A stretch of DNA of 64,000 bases, taken from CAXTPV01 sp964249405 (GTDB lineage Bacteria > Pseudomonadota > Alphaproteobacteria > Acetobacterales > Acetobacteraceae). Shown piece by piece: positions 9,365-18,168 of the stretch. Each line of letters opens with the position of its first letter. Within the stretch, counting starts at the first letter, position 1. Location: positions 1-64,000 of the forward strand of contig CAXUBX010000004.1 in the NCBI GenBank assembly GCA_964249405.1, given 5' to 3'. The notes under the pieces were generated by a model that worked only from the letters and a program-made list of their open reading frames with translations, was not told the DNA's origin and searched no databases. The translations under genes were made by a program, and so were the position numbers.

Positions 9365-12300
9365 ATGGACGCCGGGACCATCTGGGCTGGCGAGGCGCTC
9401 GGGCTCGCCCGTCTCGCGGGCGAGATCGACGAGCACGGCGCCATTCTCGTCGCGCACAGCGAGGCGCAGGCCGCCCGTCTCGCCGGCGCCGCCCGAGCCC
9501 TCGCCGGCGACGCCGCGCCCGTGCATCTCCCCGCCTGGGACTGCCTGCCGTTCGACCGCGCGAGCCCGTCGCACGCGACGATGGGATGTCGGATGGCTTC
9601 GCTCCGGCGGATCGCGTCGGGCTCGCGGCACCTCGTCATCGCGTCTGCCGAAGCGCTCGCGCAACGCGTGCCGGCGGTTCTTCCGGACGCCGTCCGCCTC
9701 CGGACCGGTGATGCGACCGGGCCCGACGCGTTGAACGCGATGCTGGCCCGGCTCGGCTTCGTCGAGGCGGACGAGGCTGAGGCGCCCGGCGAACGGGCGT
9801 CGCATCCGGCGGTGATCGACGTCTTCCCGGCCGACGCCGACGCGCCGGTCCGGATCCGGTTCAACGACGCCGGGATCGAGGCGATCGAGCGGATCGATGC
9901 TCGCACCAGGCGCGGCTGCGGAACGCTCGACGCGCTCTCGTTCGGGCCGGCCTCGGAACTCGTGCCCGACGACGGCGAGGCGCGGGCGCCGGGCCTGGAG
10001 CATCGGCTCGCCGAACTCTGCCCGACGGTGACGACGGTGTTCGAGATGATGCCGCGTGCCGTGCTGCTGCTCGACGAGGACGCCGAGGACAGTCTCGGTG
10101 CCTATCTCGAGGCCGTCGCCGAGGCACGCGAGACCCGTCTCGCCCTGGCGCGCTCCGGCCATGCCGCTGCGGCACCGGCGGGGCTTCACCTCGACCTCGC
10201 CGACTGGGCGCGTCTCCGTGACGCGCGCGAGGTGCGGCGGGTCCGGTGGCCCGAAATCGGGTCGCCACGGCCCGACGTCGGCGGCGATCCCGCGCGCGCG
10301 CTCCGCATCGTCGAGGATGCGGCGTCGTCCGGACGACGCGTCGGCCTCTCCGGCCGCCGTCTCGTCGCGTCGCTCGATCTCGACGAGGCGCCGCAGCCGT
10401 TCGCGGACTGGAGAACCCTGCGCGACGCCCCCGGTGGCACGATCGCGGCGCTGCCGGACGGACTGACCGCCGGGTTCGACGCCGACGGGGTCCTGGTGCT
10501 CGCCGAGGACGAGATCCTCTCGCCCGCGACCGGGGAGACCCGCGCCGGTGAGCTGTTCGCGATCCCGCTCGCGCTTGGCGACACGGTGATCCATCTCGAC
10601 CACGGGCTCGGCCGGCTGCACGGCATCGAGACGATCGAGACGGTCGAGACCAAGGATGGCGAAACCAAGGATGGCGAGACCAAGGATGGCGAGGCCGGGG
10701 ACGGTCCGACCGACTGCCTCGCCATCGACTTCGCGGACGAGGCGCGGAAGCTCGTCCCATGCGCGGAGATGGACCGGGTCTGGCGTCACGGGAGCGGCGA
10801 GGACGCGATGCCCCTCGACCGCGCGGACGGCGCCAGCTGGGCGAAGCGCTGCGGCCCGGTGGTCCGCGAGATCGAACGGACCGCGGAACGGCTCGTGGCC
10901 GAGGCCGAGGCGAGGTGCCGCCGGACGGCGCCGGTGATCAGGCCGGACCGCCGCCGCATGGCCCGCTTCGTCGCCGGCTTCCCGTTCACGCCGACCCGCG
11001 ACCAGCGCGACGCGTTCGAGGCGATCGCCGCCGACCTCGAGGCCGGCATTCCGATGGACCGCCTGCTCTGCGGCGATGCCGGGTTCGGCAAGACCGAGGC
11101 GGCGCTCCGGGCCGCCGCCGCGGCGGCGCTGGCCGGCCACCAGGTCGCCGTCCTCGCGCCGACCACCGTGCTCGTCCGCCAGCATGCCGAGACGTTCGGC
11201 CGACGCCTCCGCGCGATCGGCGTCGAGGTCGCATCGCTCTCGCGCCTCACCCGTCCCAAGGATGCGAAGCGGGTCCGCGAGCGGATGGCCGACGGCTCTC
11301 TCCCCGTGGTGATCGGCACCCAGTCGCTGGTCGCGGCCGAGACCGCGTTCCGCGATCTCGGCCTCGTGGTGATCGACGAGGAACAGCGGTTCGGCACCGA
11401 GGACAAGCGAACCCTCGCCCGGATGCGCGATGGCGTCCACACGCTGACGATGACCGCGACCCCGATCCCGCGCACGCTCGCGCGCGCGCTGGCCGGATTG
11501 CAGGAGATCTCGATTCTCGCCACGCCGCCGGCGCGACGGCTGCCGGTGCGCACGGCCGTGCTCGACGTCGACGAGGCCGTGCTCGCCATCGCGCTCCGTC
11601 GCGAGCACGATCGCGGCGGCCAGAGCTTCCTCGTGTGCCCCAGGATCAAGGATCTGGAGTCGGTGGCGTCGATGCTCCACCGTCTGGTGCCGGACCTGTC
11701 GGTCGTGGTGCTGCACGGGCGGATGAAGCCCGACGCGCTCGACACGGCGCTGGTCGGGTTCGCCGACGGCGATGGCGACATCCTGCTGTCGACGAACATC
11801 ATCGAGGCCGGGCTGGACATCCCGCGCGCCAACACGCTGTTCGCCTTCGATGCCGACCGGTTCGGCCTCACGCAGCTGCACCAGCTGCGCGGCCGGGTCG
11901 GGCGCGGTCGCGCCCGCGCCCACGCGTTCCTGTTCAGGAGCCCTCGCCCGTCCGACGGCGCCGAGCCGCCCGGACAGGCCGGGAGCCGCCGCAAGGCCGC
12001 GTCCCGCCTCGACGCGCTCGCCGCCCATGACGGGCTCGGCGCAGGCTTCGCGATCTCCGGCCGCGACCTCGATCAACGCGGCGCAGGCGACCTGCTCGGC
12101 GAGGAACAGGCCGGCCACGCGAAGCTGCTCGGCCTCGCCCTTGCCCGCCACCTGACGACGGACGCGATCCGCCGCGCGCGCGGCGAGGCGGTGCCCGAGG
12201 AGTGGCGCCCCGAGACCAGCCTCTCGCTGCCGGCCTCCATCCCGGCCGATTTCATCCCGGACCCGACGGCAAGGATCGCGCTGCACGCCCGTCTCGCGCG

Positions 12301-12706
12301 TCCGCATCGCGTGGCGGCCCTCGCGGCCGAGCTTGAGGACCGGTTCGGACCGCTCCCGGACGAGATGCGCGTCCTGCTCGCCGCGGCCGAGTTGCGGCAC
12401 GCCTGCCGGCGGTTCGGCATCGCACGTCTCGAAGTGGGACCGTCAGGCGTCGCCGCCGATCTCCGCGGCGGCGAGGCGCCGAAGATCGCCGGCCTCGAAC
12501 GGACCGGCCGTCGGCTGCTGCTCCGACGCGAAACCGCGACCGCTGCCGAGCGGATCGCCGCCGCCCGCCATCTCATCCGTCTGGTCGCCCGTCAGGCACG
12601 CGCGACGCGGGACGCCGAGCCGCCGAGGACCGCGAACAGGAGGAGGGCGGCGAGCCCCACAGCCGCTCCGGCGATGGCGGCGAGCGACCAGCCGCCGGCG
12701 GCGTAG
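9365..12706 (+). CDS. mfd: Mfd-type transcription-repair coupling translocase (Mfd or a divergent paralogue)
   Basis: Mfd removes RNA polymerase stalled at DNA lesions and recruits UvrA. The 1113-residue product shows the whole Mfd order. A UvrB-like N-terminus is marked by LPAWDCLPFDRASPS. An RNA-polymerase-interacting module follows (LGDTVIHLDHGLGRLHGIE, ending in DFADEARKLVPCAEMDRVWR). Superfamily 2 motor motifs are GDAGFGKTE (Walker A), VVIDEEQRFG (Walker B), TMTATPIPRTLARAL and QLRGRVGRGRARA. The translocation motif RDLDQRGAGDLLGEEQ and the C-terminal D7-like domain complete it. The ATG at 9365 has AAAGGA upstream. The sequence is rather divergent and a little short, so it may be the second Mfd-like helicase seen in some alphaproteobacteria. 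Three 15-bp tandem repeats lie in the polymerase-binding module. The 3' end overlaps the convergent MFS gene by 115 bp. Confidence 0.85.
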   Translation: MDAGTIWAGEALGLARLAGEIDEHGAILVAHSEAQAARLAGAARALAGDAAPVHLPAWDCLPFDRASPSHATMGCRMASLRRIASGSRHLVIASAEALAQRVPAVLPDAVRLRTGDATGPDALNAMLARLGFVEADEAEAPGERASHPAVIDVFPADADAPVRIRFNDAGIEAIERIDARTRRGCGTLDALSFGPASELVPDDGEARAPGLEHRLAELCPTVTTVFEMMPRAVLLLDEDAEDSLGAYLEAVAEARETRLALARSGHAAAAPAGLHLDLADWARLRDAREVRRVRWPEIGSPRPDVGGDPARALRIVEDAASSGRRVGLSGRRLVASLDLDEAPQPFADWRTLRDAPGGTIAALPDGLTAGFDADGVLVLAEDEILSPATGETRAGELFAIPLALGDTVIHLDHGLGRLHGIETIETVETKDGETKDGETKDGEAGDGPTDCLAIDFADEARKLVPCAEMDRVWRHGSGEDAMPLDRADGASWAKRCGPVVREIERTAERLVAEAEARCRRTAPVIRPDRRRMARFVAGFPFTPTRDQRDAFEAIAADLEAGIPMDRLLCGDAGFGKTEAALRAAAAAALAGHQVAVLAPTTVLVRQHAETFGRRLRAIGVEVASLSRLTRPKDAKRVRERMADGSLPVVIGTQSLVAAETAFRDLGLVVIDEEQRFGTEDKRTLARMRDGVHTLTMTATPIPRTLARALAGLQEISILATPPARRLPVRTAVLDVDEAVLAIALRREHDRGGQSFLVCPRIKDLESVASMLHRLVPDLSVVVLHGRMKPDALDTALVGFADGDGDILLSTNIIEAGLDIPRANTLFAFDADRFGLTQLHQLRGRVGRGRARAHAFLFRSPRPSDGAEPPGQAGSRRKAASRLDALAAHDGLGAGFAISGRDLDQRGAGDLLGEEQAGHAKLLGLALARHLTTDAIRRARGEAVPEEWRPETSLSLPASIPADFIPDPTARIALHARLARPHRVAALAAELEDRFGPLPDEMRVLLAAAELRHACRRFGIARLEVGPSGVAADLRGGEAPKIAGLERTGRRLLLRRETATAAERIAAARHLIRLVARQARATRDAEPPRTANRRRAASPTAAPAMAASDQPPAA
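10646..10690 (+). repeat. 15-bp tandem repeat (three units) inside the Mfd-like gene
   Basis: Three successive copies of GAGACCAAGGATGGC, the middle one with a single change, encode ETKDG three times. A partial fourth unit follows. The insert falls in the RNA-polymerase-interacting module, just after the GRLHGIE strand, and stays in frame. It probably lengthens a surface loop. Copy number could vary between strains by slippage. Confidence 0.9.
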
Positions 12707-13809
12707 AGCACGGTCGACAAGGCCGATCCGGTGGCACCGCCGGCGAACAGGCAGGCGATGTAGACGGCGTTCAAGCGCCCGCGCAGCTCGGGCGCCAGGG
12801 CATAGACGGCGCGCTGTCCGCAGACCTGGTTGGCCTGCACCGCGGCGTCGAGCGCGATCGCGGCAAGCGCGAGCAGAACGAGGTCGCCGCGCGCGCCCGC
12901 GACCGCCGCGACCACGAAGGCGATCGTCAGCACCGCCATCGAGACGGCGCTGGTCGCTTCGCCCAAGCCCCGGTCGGCAAGCCGGCCGGCGAGCGGCGCC
13001 GACAGCGCCCCGCCCGCCCCCGCCAGCGCGAACAGCGCGATGCCGCGCTGGCCGAAGCCGAACCGGTGCGCGAGCAGGAGCGGAACCGCGGTCCAGAACA
13101 CGTTGAACGCCGCGAACATCAGCGCCTGATAGAGGGCCCGCTTCTGCAGCACCCGCTCGGTCGCGAGCAGGCGCGCCATCGAGAACAGGATCTGCCCGTA
13201 GCGGAGGCCGGGCGCCGGTCGGCGATGCGGCAGGCGGCGCCGGAACATCAGCGCGAGCACGACCATGAACAGGGCGGCGACCCCGAACACCGCGCGCCAC
13301 CCGGCGATCGCGGCGATGAAGCTCGCGGCCGGCCGCGCGAGCATGATGCCGGCGATCAGTCCGCCCATGACGTTGCCGACGACCCGGCCGCGCATCCGGT
13401 CCGGCGCGAGATGGGCCGCGAGCGGCACCAGGATCTGCGTCGCCACCGAACCTATTCCGACCGCGAACGAGGCGGCGAGGAAGGACACCGGCCCCTCCGA
13501 GACCGCGACGGCGGCGAGGCCGAGCGCGGACCCCCCCATGCAGAGCAGCACCAGACGCCGGTTCTCGACCAGGTCCGCGAGCGAGGCGAGGAGGATCAGC
13601 CCGACGCCGTAGCCGAGCTGGGTCAGGGTCACGGCGAGCCCCGCCTCGCCCGTGCGGAGCCCGATCGCAGGCTGGATCAGCTCGATCAGCGGCTGCGCGT
13701 AATAGAGGTTGGCGACGATCGCGCCACAGCCGAGGGCCAGCAGGCCGATCAGCCGCCCCGACGGCGCTTGCTCCCCGGCCGGCGATCCGCCCATCCCCGC
13801 ATCCTTCAT
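12592..13809 (-). CDS. MFS transporter (YgaY/arabinose-efflux-like)
   Basis: A 405-residue inner-membrane carrier with about 12 hydrophobic segments. It has the opening found in this MFS branch (CGAIVANLYYAQPLIELI) and the loop signature LADLVENRRLVLL. Substrate is unknown; relatives are annotated as sugar or drug efflux carriers. The ATG at 13809 is chosen because GGGGG lies just upstream and the protein then starts shortly before the first helix. The longer open frame upstream is Arg/Pro-rich and looks non-coding. Its last 115 bp overlap the end of the convergent Mfd-like gene. It is divergent from the Nudix gene, with a shared 158-bp control region. Confidence 0.88.
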   Translation of the reverse strand: MKDAGMGGSPAGEQAPSGRLIGLLALGCGAIVANLYYAQPLIELIQPAIGLRTGEAGLAVTLTQLGYGVGLILLASLADLVENRRLVLLCMGGSALGLAAVAVSEGPVSFLAASFAVGIGSVATQILVPLAAHLAPDRMRGRVVGNVMGGLIAGIMLARPAASFIAAIAGWRAVFGVAALFMVVLALMFRRRLPHRRPAPGLRYGQILFSMARLLATERVLQKRALYQALMFAAFNVFWTAVPLLLAHRFGFGQRGIALFALAGAGGALSAPLAGRLADRGLGEATSAVSMAVLTIAFVVAAVAGARGDLVLLALAAIALDAAVQANQVCGQRAVYALAPELRGRLNAVYIACLFAGGATGSALSTVLYAAGGWSLAAIAGAAVGLAALLLFAVLGGSASRVARA

Positions 13810-13967
13810 CGACCCCCGCTCGCGCGCACCACCGGACCACCCTGCCTGGAGACGCTCCGGGCGCCAATGTCCGGGGCGACGCGCCGGACGCGACCTGCTT
13901 GACGGATCATCGGGGGCCGGGGTTTGCCAGTTCCCGAGGACAGCGATCAGGGCCGGAGCGGAGCACG

Positions 13968-14750
13968 ATGGAGGAGGACGGGATCCGCGCCGACGGGGCC
14001 GACGACGCGACGGAGGGGGAGTGGCCGATCGTTCCCGTCTCGCCGCGCGTGACGGTGGAGGTCGGCGCCGCACCCGCGCCGCCGTCCGCCGAGGTGCTTC
14101 GTGCCGTCGACCGGGTCTGGGCCGCGGCGCGCCGGGAAACGCCGGCGCTGTTCAACGGGCGCGTCTTCTCGGCCGATGTCGTGACGGCCGACCGGATCAT
14201 TGGACACTGGACGGAATATCGGTTCGTGCTGGCGCAGATCCGCGAGCCCGCGCTGCGGAACCGGCTCCGGATCCGCTCGCTCGCGGTGAGCGGGCTCCTG
14301 CACACGCCGGACGGGATCGTGCTCGGCCGGCGGAGCCGCGGTTCCGTCTACCAGCCCGGACTCTGGCAATGCGCGCCGGCCGGCAGCGTCGAGCAGCGAG
14401 ACGCCGTCGGCGCCGTCGATCTCGCCGCCCAGCTCGCGGCCGAACTGCACGAGGAGCTCGGCATCGAGCCCGCCGAATGCGAGGTCGGGGACGCCCTCGG
14501 GGCGGTCGAGCACCCGTCCAGCGGCATCGTCGATGTCGGCTTCATCGTCACGACGGAGATCGATGCCGACACCGTCCGGAGCCGACATCGGGACCGCGGA
14601 AACGGCGAGTACGAGACGCTCGACATCCTTACTACGGACCGCCTCGACGCGTCGCTCCGTTCAGGCGACCGAACCTTCGCGCCGGCGACGCGCGCCCTGC
14701 TCCGCCGCGCCGCACTCAGGCGGCGAACAGCGCTACGATCGCCTCGTTGA
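13968..14750 (+). CDS. Nudix-fold hydrolase family protein with a degenerate Nudix box
   Basis: A 260-residue cytosolic protein. The central region reads as a Nudix fold: VSGLLHTPDGIVLGRRS, then the helix that should hold the Nudix box, read here as GSVEQRDAVGAVDLAAQLAAELHEELGI. The EELG metal ligands are kept, but the Arg that normally precedes the first Glu of REUxEE is Ala, and the G-x5-E spacing is altered. Catalysis on nucleoside diphosphate derivatives is therefore uncertain. The ATG at 13968 has GGAGCGGAG upstream. The last 35 bp overlap the convergent DJ-1/PfpI gene. The N-terminal 70 residues match nothing I recognise. Confidence 0.72.
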   Translation: MEEDGIRADGADDATEGEWPIVPVSPRVTVEVGAAPAPPSAEVLRAVDRVWAAARRETPALFNGRVFSADVVTADRIIGHWTEYRFVLAQIREPALRNRLRIRSLAVSGLLHTPDGIVLGRRSRGSVYQPGLWQCAPAGSVEQRDAVGAVDLAAQLAAELHEELGIEPAECEVGDALGAVEHPSSGIVDVGFIVTTEIDADTVRSRHRDRGNGEYETLDILTTDRLDASLRSGDRTFAPATRALLRRAALRRRTALRSPR

Positions 14751-15258
14751 ACGCCGGCAGGTCCTTCGGATTGCGCGAGGTCACCAGGCTGCCGCTCCGC
14801 ACGCAGGCATCGTCCACCCATTCCGCGCCGGCGTTCCGCAGGTCCTGCTGCAGCGACGGCCAGGACGTGAGCCTCCGGCCTCGCACCCCGCCCGCGTCGA
14901 TGAGCATCCAGGGGCCGTGACAGATCGCGGCGATCGGCTTGTCCTGCTCGACGAAGTGACGGACGAACCCGACCGCCTTCTCGTCCATCCGGAGCTTGTC
15001 GGGGTTGGTCGTTCCGCCGGGCAGCAACAGGCCGTCGAACTCGGACGGGCTCGCGTTGGCGAGTTCGAGATCGACCTTGATGCTCTGTCCCGGCTCGACG
15101 TCGTTGTTCATCGCCTGGATCTGATCGCGCTTCGGCGAGACGATCGTGACCGTCGCGCCGGCCTCTCGAAGGGCGGCCAGGGGCTCCGTGAGCTCGACCT
15201 CCTCGACGCCGTCGGTCGCGAGGATCGCGAGTCGTCGACCGTTCAGATTGCCGGCCAT
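14716..15258 (-). CDS. DJ-1/PfpI family protein (general stress protein 18 / deglycase-like)
   Basis: A 180-residue cytosolic protein of the class I glutamine amidotransferase-like superfamily. The nucleophile elbow AAICHGPWML carries Cys113-His114, and GVEEVEL supplies the usual acidic residue near Glu20. Length and the ATDGVEEVELTEPLAAL opening match the PfpI/YfkM/YhbO group, reported as proteases or glyoxal/methylglyoxal deglycases. The ATG at 15258 has a strong GGAGGAA ribosome-binding site. The 3' end overlaps the convergent Nudix gene by 35 bp. Confidence 0.92.
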   Translation of the reverse strand: MAGNLNGRRLAILATDGVEEVELTEPLAALREAGATVTIVSPKRDQIQAMNNDVEPGQSIKVDLELANASPSEFDGLLLPGGTTNPDKLRMDEKAVGFVRHFVEQDKPIAAICHGPWMLIDAGGVRGRRLTSWPSLQQDLRNAGAEWVDDACVRSGSLVTSRNPKDLPAFNEAIVALFAA

Positions 15259-15451
15259 GGTGGTCTTCCTCCGAAAGCGTGGTGAGCCCGACAACGATGT
15301 TCCCGCCGGAAAGCTGCCGCGGATCGACATCACGTCGGCCGGAGCGGCGCTCGCCGCCCGCCTCGCCATTTCGTTACGGTTCCGGTTGCTTTTGGACAAT
15401 GGGTATGCTTGGCTCTGCTCCGTCGGCCGCCATTTCGGGACGTCGGGCAAG

Positions 15452-15604
15452 ATGATGAACGCAGCCGTCGGTCTGCCTGCGCCCTGGTGGCGTCAATTCG
15501 TGATCCTGGTCCGGCAACTGCGGATCTGGATCACCGCCTCGGCGCCGGGATCCGGTCCGGAGTGCGACCTCGAGGACATGGAACGGCGCGGCAGCGTCTG
15601 GTAG
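15452..15604 (+). CDS. Possible small protein of 50 residues
   Basis: The 352-bp gap between the DJ-1 gene and the CPBP gene holds a short open frame starting MMNAAVGLPAPWWRQFVILV and ending in an acidic, polar tail. The middle is aromatic and hydrophobic and could sit at a membrane. No clear Shine-Dalgarno sequence and no recognisable family are present. The longer frame upstream of this ATG is Ser/Arg-rich and reads like non-coding sequence. The rest of the gap shows no hairpin or promoter that I can defend. Treat it as a weak candidate. Confidence 0.25.
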   Translation: MMNAAVGLPAPWWRQFVILVRQLRIWITASAPGSGPECDLEDMERRGSVW

Positions 15605-15610
15605 CGGTCG

Positions 15611-16537
15611 TCAGGGGCCGCACGCCGACCGATCCGAGGCCGGTGCGCGCCGGGCGAAGGGCAGCGCCGCGAGCACGAGAGCGACCGACGTCGCGTAGGC
15701 GATCACGCTGCCCTCCGGTCCGACCGGGCCGCCGGTGAGCCAAATCGGTCCGTGCAGGCGCGTGGCGGCGAGCGAGTTCTCGATCGTGTAGCTGCTGTCC
15801 GGAACACCGAAGAGCGCACTTTCGGTGTAGTCCCAGGCCGCGTGAAAGCCGATCGCGAAGGCGATCGAACCGCTCGCTCGCAGGGTGAGGCAATCGAAGA
15901 AGCCGCGGAGACCCGTGCCGAGCGCGCCGTACCAGGGATCCCCCTCGGCGAGGTGGGTCCAGGCGAACCACGCCGAGGTCAGCAGCGACGCGGCCCAGAA
16001 CCCGACGCCTTCGGTGAGCGCGCGTTGCGCGTAGCCGCGAAAGGCCAGTTCCTCCGCCAAGCCCACCAGGGCGAAGGTGAACGCGAAGACGATCAACGTC
16101 GCGACGACTTCGCCGGGAGAGGCGCCGGTGAGAATGATCCGGGCGTGACCGAATGCCGCGAGCATCGCCATGATCGCCGCCATCGCGGCCATGCCGAGAA
16201 GCGCGCCCGCGACGACCTGACGCCCGCATGCCGGCCGCCACGGAAGGTTCGAGCGGGCGATGAGACGTCTCGCCGTGAGGCCGCCGGGTTCGGCGAGAAG
16301 CATCAGGCTCGCAGCCGCAAGGGCGGACGCGATCAGGGTCAGGTCGCTCGGGAGCAGGAGCCTCGCGAACAGCCTGTGCGCCGCCTCCGGAGGTGGACGG
16401 CCGCTCGCGGTCAGAAAGCGGAACAGCGGACGAAATGCTCGCGGCAGGATCATGAACGTGAGCACGACGAAGACGGTGGCCCGCGCGGCAGAACGGCTCG
16501 CAAGGCGTCGCTCGAACCGAGCGGACCGGATCGTCAT
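15611..16537 (-). CDS. CPBP family intramembrane glutamic endopeptidase
   Basis: A 308-residue polytopic membrane protein. It has the CPBP (Abi/CAAX-protease-like) motifs: GLAEELAFRGYAQRAL (EExxxR, catalytic Glu pair), FAWTHLAEG (FxxxH) and a third motif FAIGFHAAWDYTES (HxxxD/N). About six to eight hydrophobic helices surround them. These enzymes process membrane proteins or peptides in prokaryotes; the substrate here is unknown. It follows prfC on the same strand after 85 bp and could be co-transcribed with rpsD-prfC. No bacteriocin genes are nearby. Confidence 0.88.
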   Translation of the reverse strand: MTIRSARFERRLASRSAARATVFVVLTFMILPRAFRPLFRFLTASGRPPPEAAHRLFARLLLPSDLTLIASALAAASLMLLAEPGGLTARRLIARSNLPWRPACGRQVVAGALLGMAAMAAIMAMLAAFGHARIILTGASPGEVVATLIVFAFTFALVGLAEELAFRGYAQRALTEGVGFWAASLLTSAWFAWTHLAEGDPWYGALGTGLRGFFDCLTLRASGSIAFAIGFHAAWDYTESALFGVPDSSYTIENSLAATRLHGPIWLTGGPVGPEGSVIAYATSVALVLAALPFARRAPASDRSACGP

Positions 16538-16622
16538 GCGCGAAGCGGCTGGACCATCAAGACATTGGACAGGGTGGACGCTCCGAGCGCAATCGGCTCG
16601 CCATCAAGACGGCCGCCGCCGC

Positions 16623-18167
16623 TCAGATCCCGATCGTCTTGAGCGCGCGAAAGCCGAGCGACGGCTCGTTCTCCTCGGTGCGTCGCATCATGAAGGCCGA
16701 GCTCGCGAGGAACACCGGATCGCCGTCGAGGTCTTCGGCCATTGCGCTCCGGTTGGCGGCGCGCAGGAGATCGAGCCGCTTGGCGTCCCCCGTCACCCAG
16801 CGCACCACGCCGTACGGCACCGCCTCGAAACCCGCCGCGACCCCGTATTCGGCCGCCAGTCTCGCGCCGAGCACGTCGAGCTGGAGCTGGCCGACGACGC
16901 CGACGATCGCCGGGCTGCCATCGAGCGGGCGGAACAGCTGCACGACGCCCTCCTCGGCGAGCTCCTGCAGTGCCGAGCGGAGCTTCTTCGCCCTCATGGC
17001 ATCGTCGAGGCGGACGCGCCGCAGGATCTCCGGCGCGAAATGCGGCACGCCGAGAAAGCGGACGTCCTCGTCCTCGGAAAGCGTGTCGCCGATCCGCAAG
17101 CTGCCGTGGTTCGGGATCCCGACCACGTCGCCGGCAAAGGCCTCGTCGGCGACCTGGCGGTCGCGGGCGAAGAAGAACTGCGGTGCGGTCAGCGGGATCG
17201 TCTTGCCGGTGCGGACCTGCCGGAGCCGCATGCCGCGCTCCAGCCTCCCCGAGCAGATCCGCGCGAAGGCGATCCGGTCGCGATGGTTCGGATCCATGTT
17301 CGCCTGGATCTTGAACACCAGGGCCGTCAGTTTCGGCTCGGTCGCCTCGACGATCCGCGTCTCGGCCGCCTGGGCGCGCGGCGGCGGACCGAACTCGGCG
17401 AGCGCCTGAAGCAGGTCGGCGACACCGATCTCGCGGATCGCGCTGCCGAAATACACCGGTGACAGATGGCCGGCGTTGAAGGCGTCGCGCTCGAACTCGG
17501 GAAGTGCGGCGCGGACCAGATCGATCTCCTCGCCGAGCGCCTGCAGGCGCGGATCGGATTGCGCGAGCTCGACGCCGTCCAGCAGCCGCTGCTCGCGCGT
17601 CTCGAGGCGATAGGTGCCGCAGAACCGGTCCGCGCGCCCGATCGGCCAGGTCGCCGGCGAGACGTCGAGGGCCAGCCCCGATGAGATCTCGTCGAGCAGC
17701 GCGAACACGTCCTGGCTTTCGCGGTCCATCTTGTTGATGAAGGTGATGATCGGGATGTCGCGGAGGCGGCAGATCTCGAAGAGCTTCCGTGTCCGCTCCT
17801 CGATCCCCTTGGCCGCGTCGATCACCATCACCGCGCAGTCGACCGCGGTCAGCGTCCGGTAGGTGTCCTCCGAGAAATCCTCGTGACCCGGCGTGTCGAG
17901 CAGGTTGTAGACCATGCCGCGATGCTCGAAGGTCATGACGGAGGTCACGACCGAGATCCCGCGATCGCGTTCGATCTTCATCCAGTCCGAGCGCGTCCGC
18001 CGTCGCTCCCCTTTCGCCCGGACCTGGCCCGCGAGCTGGATCGCGCCACCGGCCCGGAGCAGACGCTCGGTCAGCGTCGTCTTGCCGGCATCGGGGTGCG
18101 AGATGATCGCGAAGGTGCGACGCCTCGCGATCTCGTCCCGCAGGAAGGCGGTATCGCCCCGGGTCAC
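16623..18167 (-). CDS. prfC: Peptide chain release factor 3
   Basis: A translational GTPase that recycles RF1/RF2 after stop-codon hydrolysis. The 514-residue product shows the G motifs SHPDAGKTT (G1), RGISVVTSV (G2), LLDTPGHEDF (G3) and FINKMDRE (G4), followed by the RF3-specific beta-barrel and C-terminal domains (FKIQANMDPNHRDRIAF, GVVGQLQLDVL). The start is GTG at 18167, one base after the rpsD stop, so the two genes are probably coupled. Pairing prfC with rpsD is uncommon in general but both are translation genes. Length is normal. Confidence 0.96.
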   Translation of the reverse strand: MTRGDTAFLRDEIARRRTFAIISHPDAGKTTLTERLLRAGGAIQLAGQVRAKGERRRTRSDWMKIERDRGISVVTSVMTFEHRGMVYNLLDTPGHEDFSEDTYRTLTAVDCAVMVIDAAKGIEERTRKLFEICRLRDIPIITFINKMDRESQDVFALLDEISSGLALDVSPATWPIGRADRFCGTYRLETREQRLLDGVELAQSDPRLQALGEEIDLVRAALPEFERDAFNAGHLSPVYFGSAIREIGVADLLQALAEFGPPPRAQAAETRIVEATEPKLTALVFKIQANMDPNHRDRIAFARICSGRLERGMRLRQVRTGKTIPLTAPQFFFARDRQVADEAFAGDVVGIPNHGSLRIGDTLSEDEDVRFLGVPHFAPEILRRVRLDDAMRAKKLRSALQELAEEGVVQLFRPLDGSPAIVGVVGQLQLDVLGARLAAEYGVAAGFEAVPYGVVRWVTGDAKRLDLLRAANRSAMAEDLDGDPVFLASSAFMMRRTEENEPSLGFRALKTIGI

Positions 18168-18168
18168 C

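Noticed and set aside
7870..9906. 678-codon open frame antisense to purB
   Set aside because: Shadow spanning purB and the Mfd start; no motifs.
9203..12400. 1065-codon open frame antisense to the Mfd-like gene
   Set aside because: It mirrors a gene full of known motifs. Its translation is a His/Arg/Asp-rich chain with no domain. High GC removes stop codons on the opposite strand, which explains its length.
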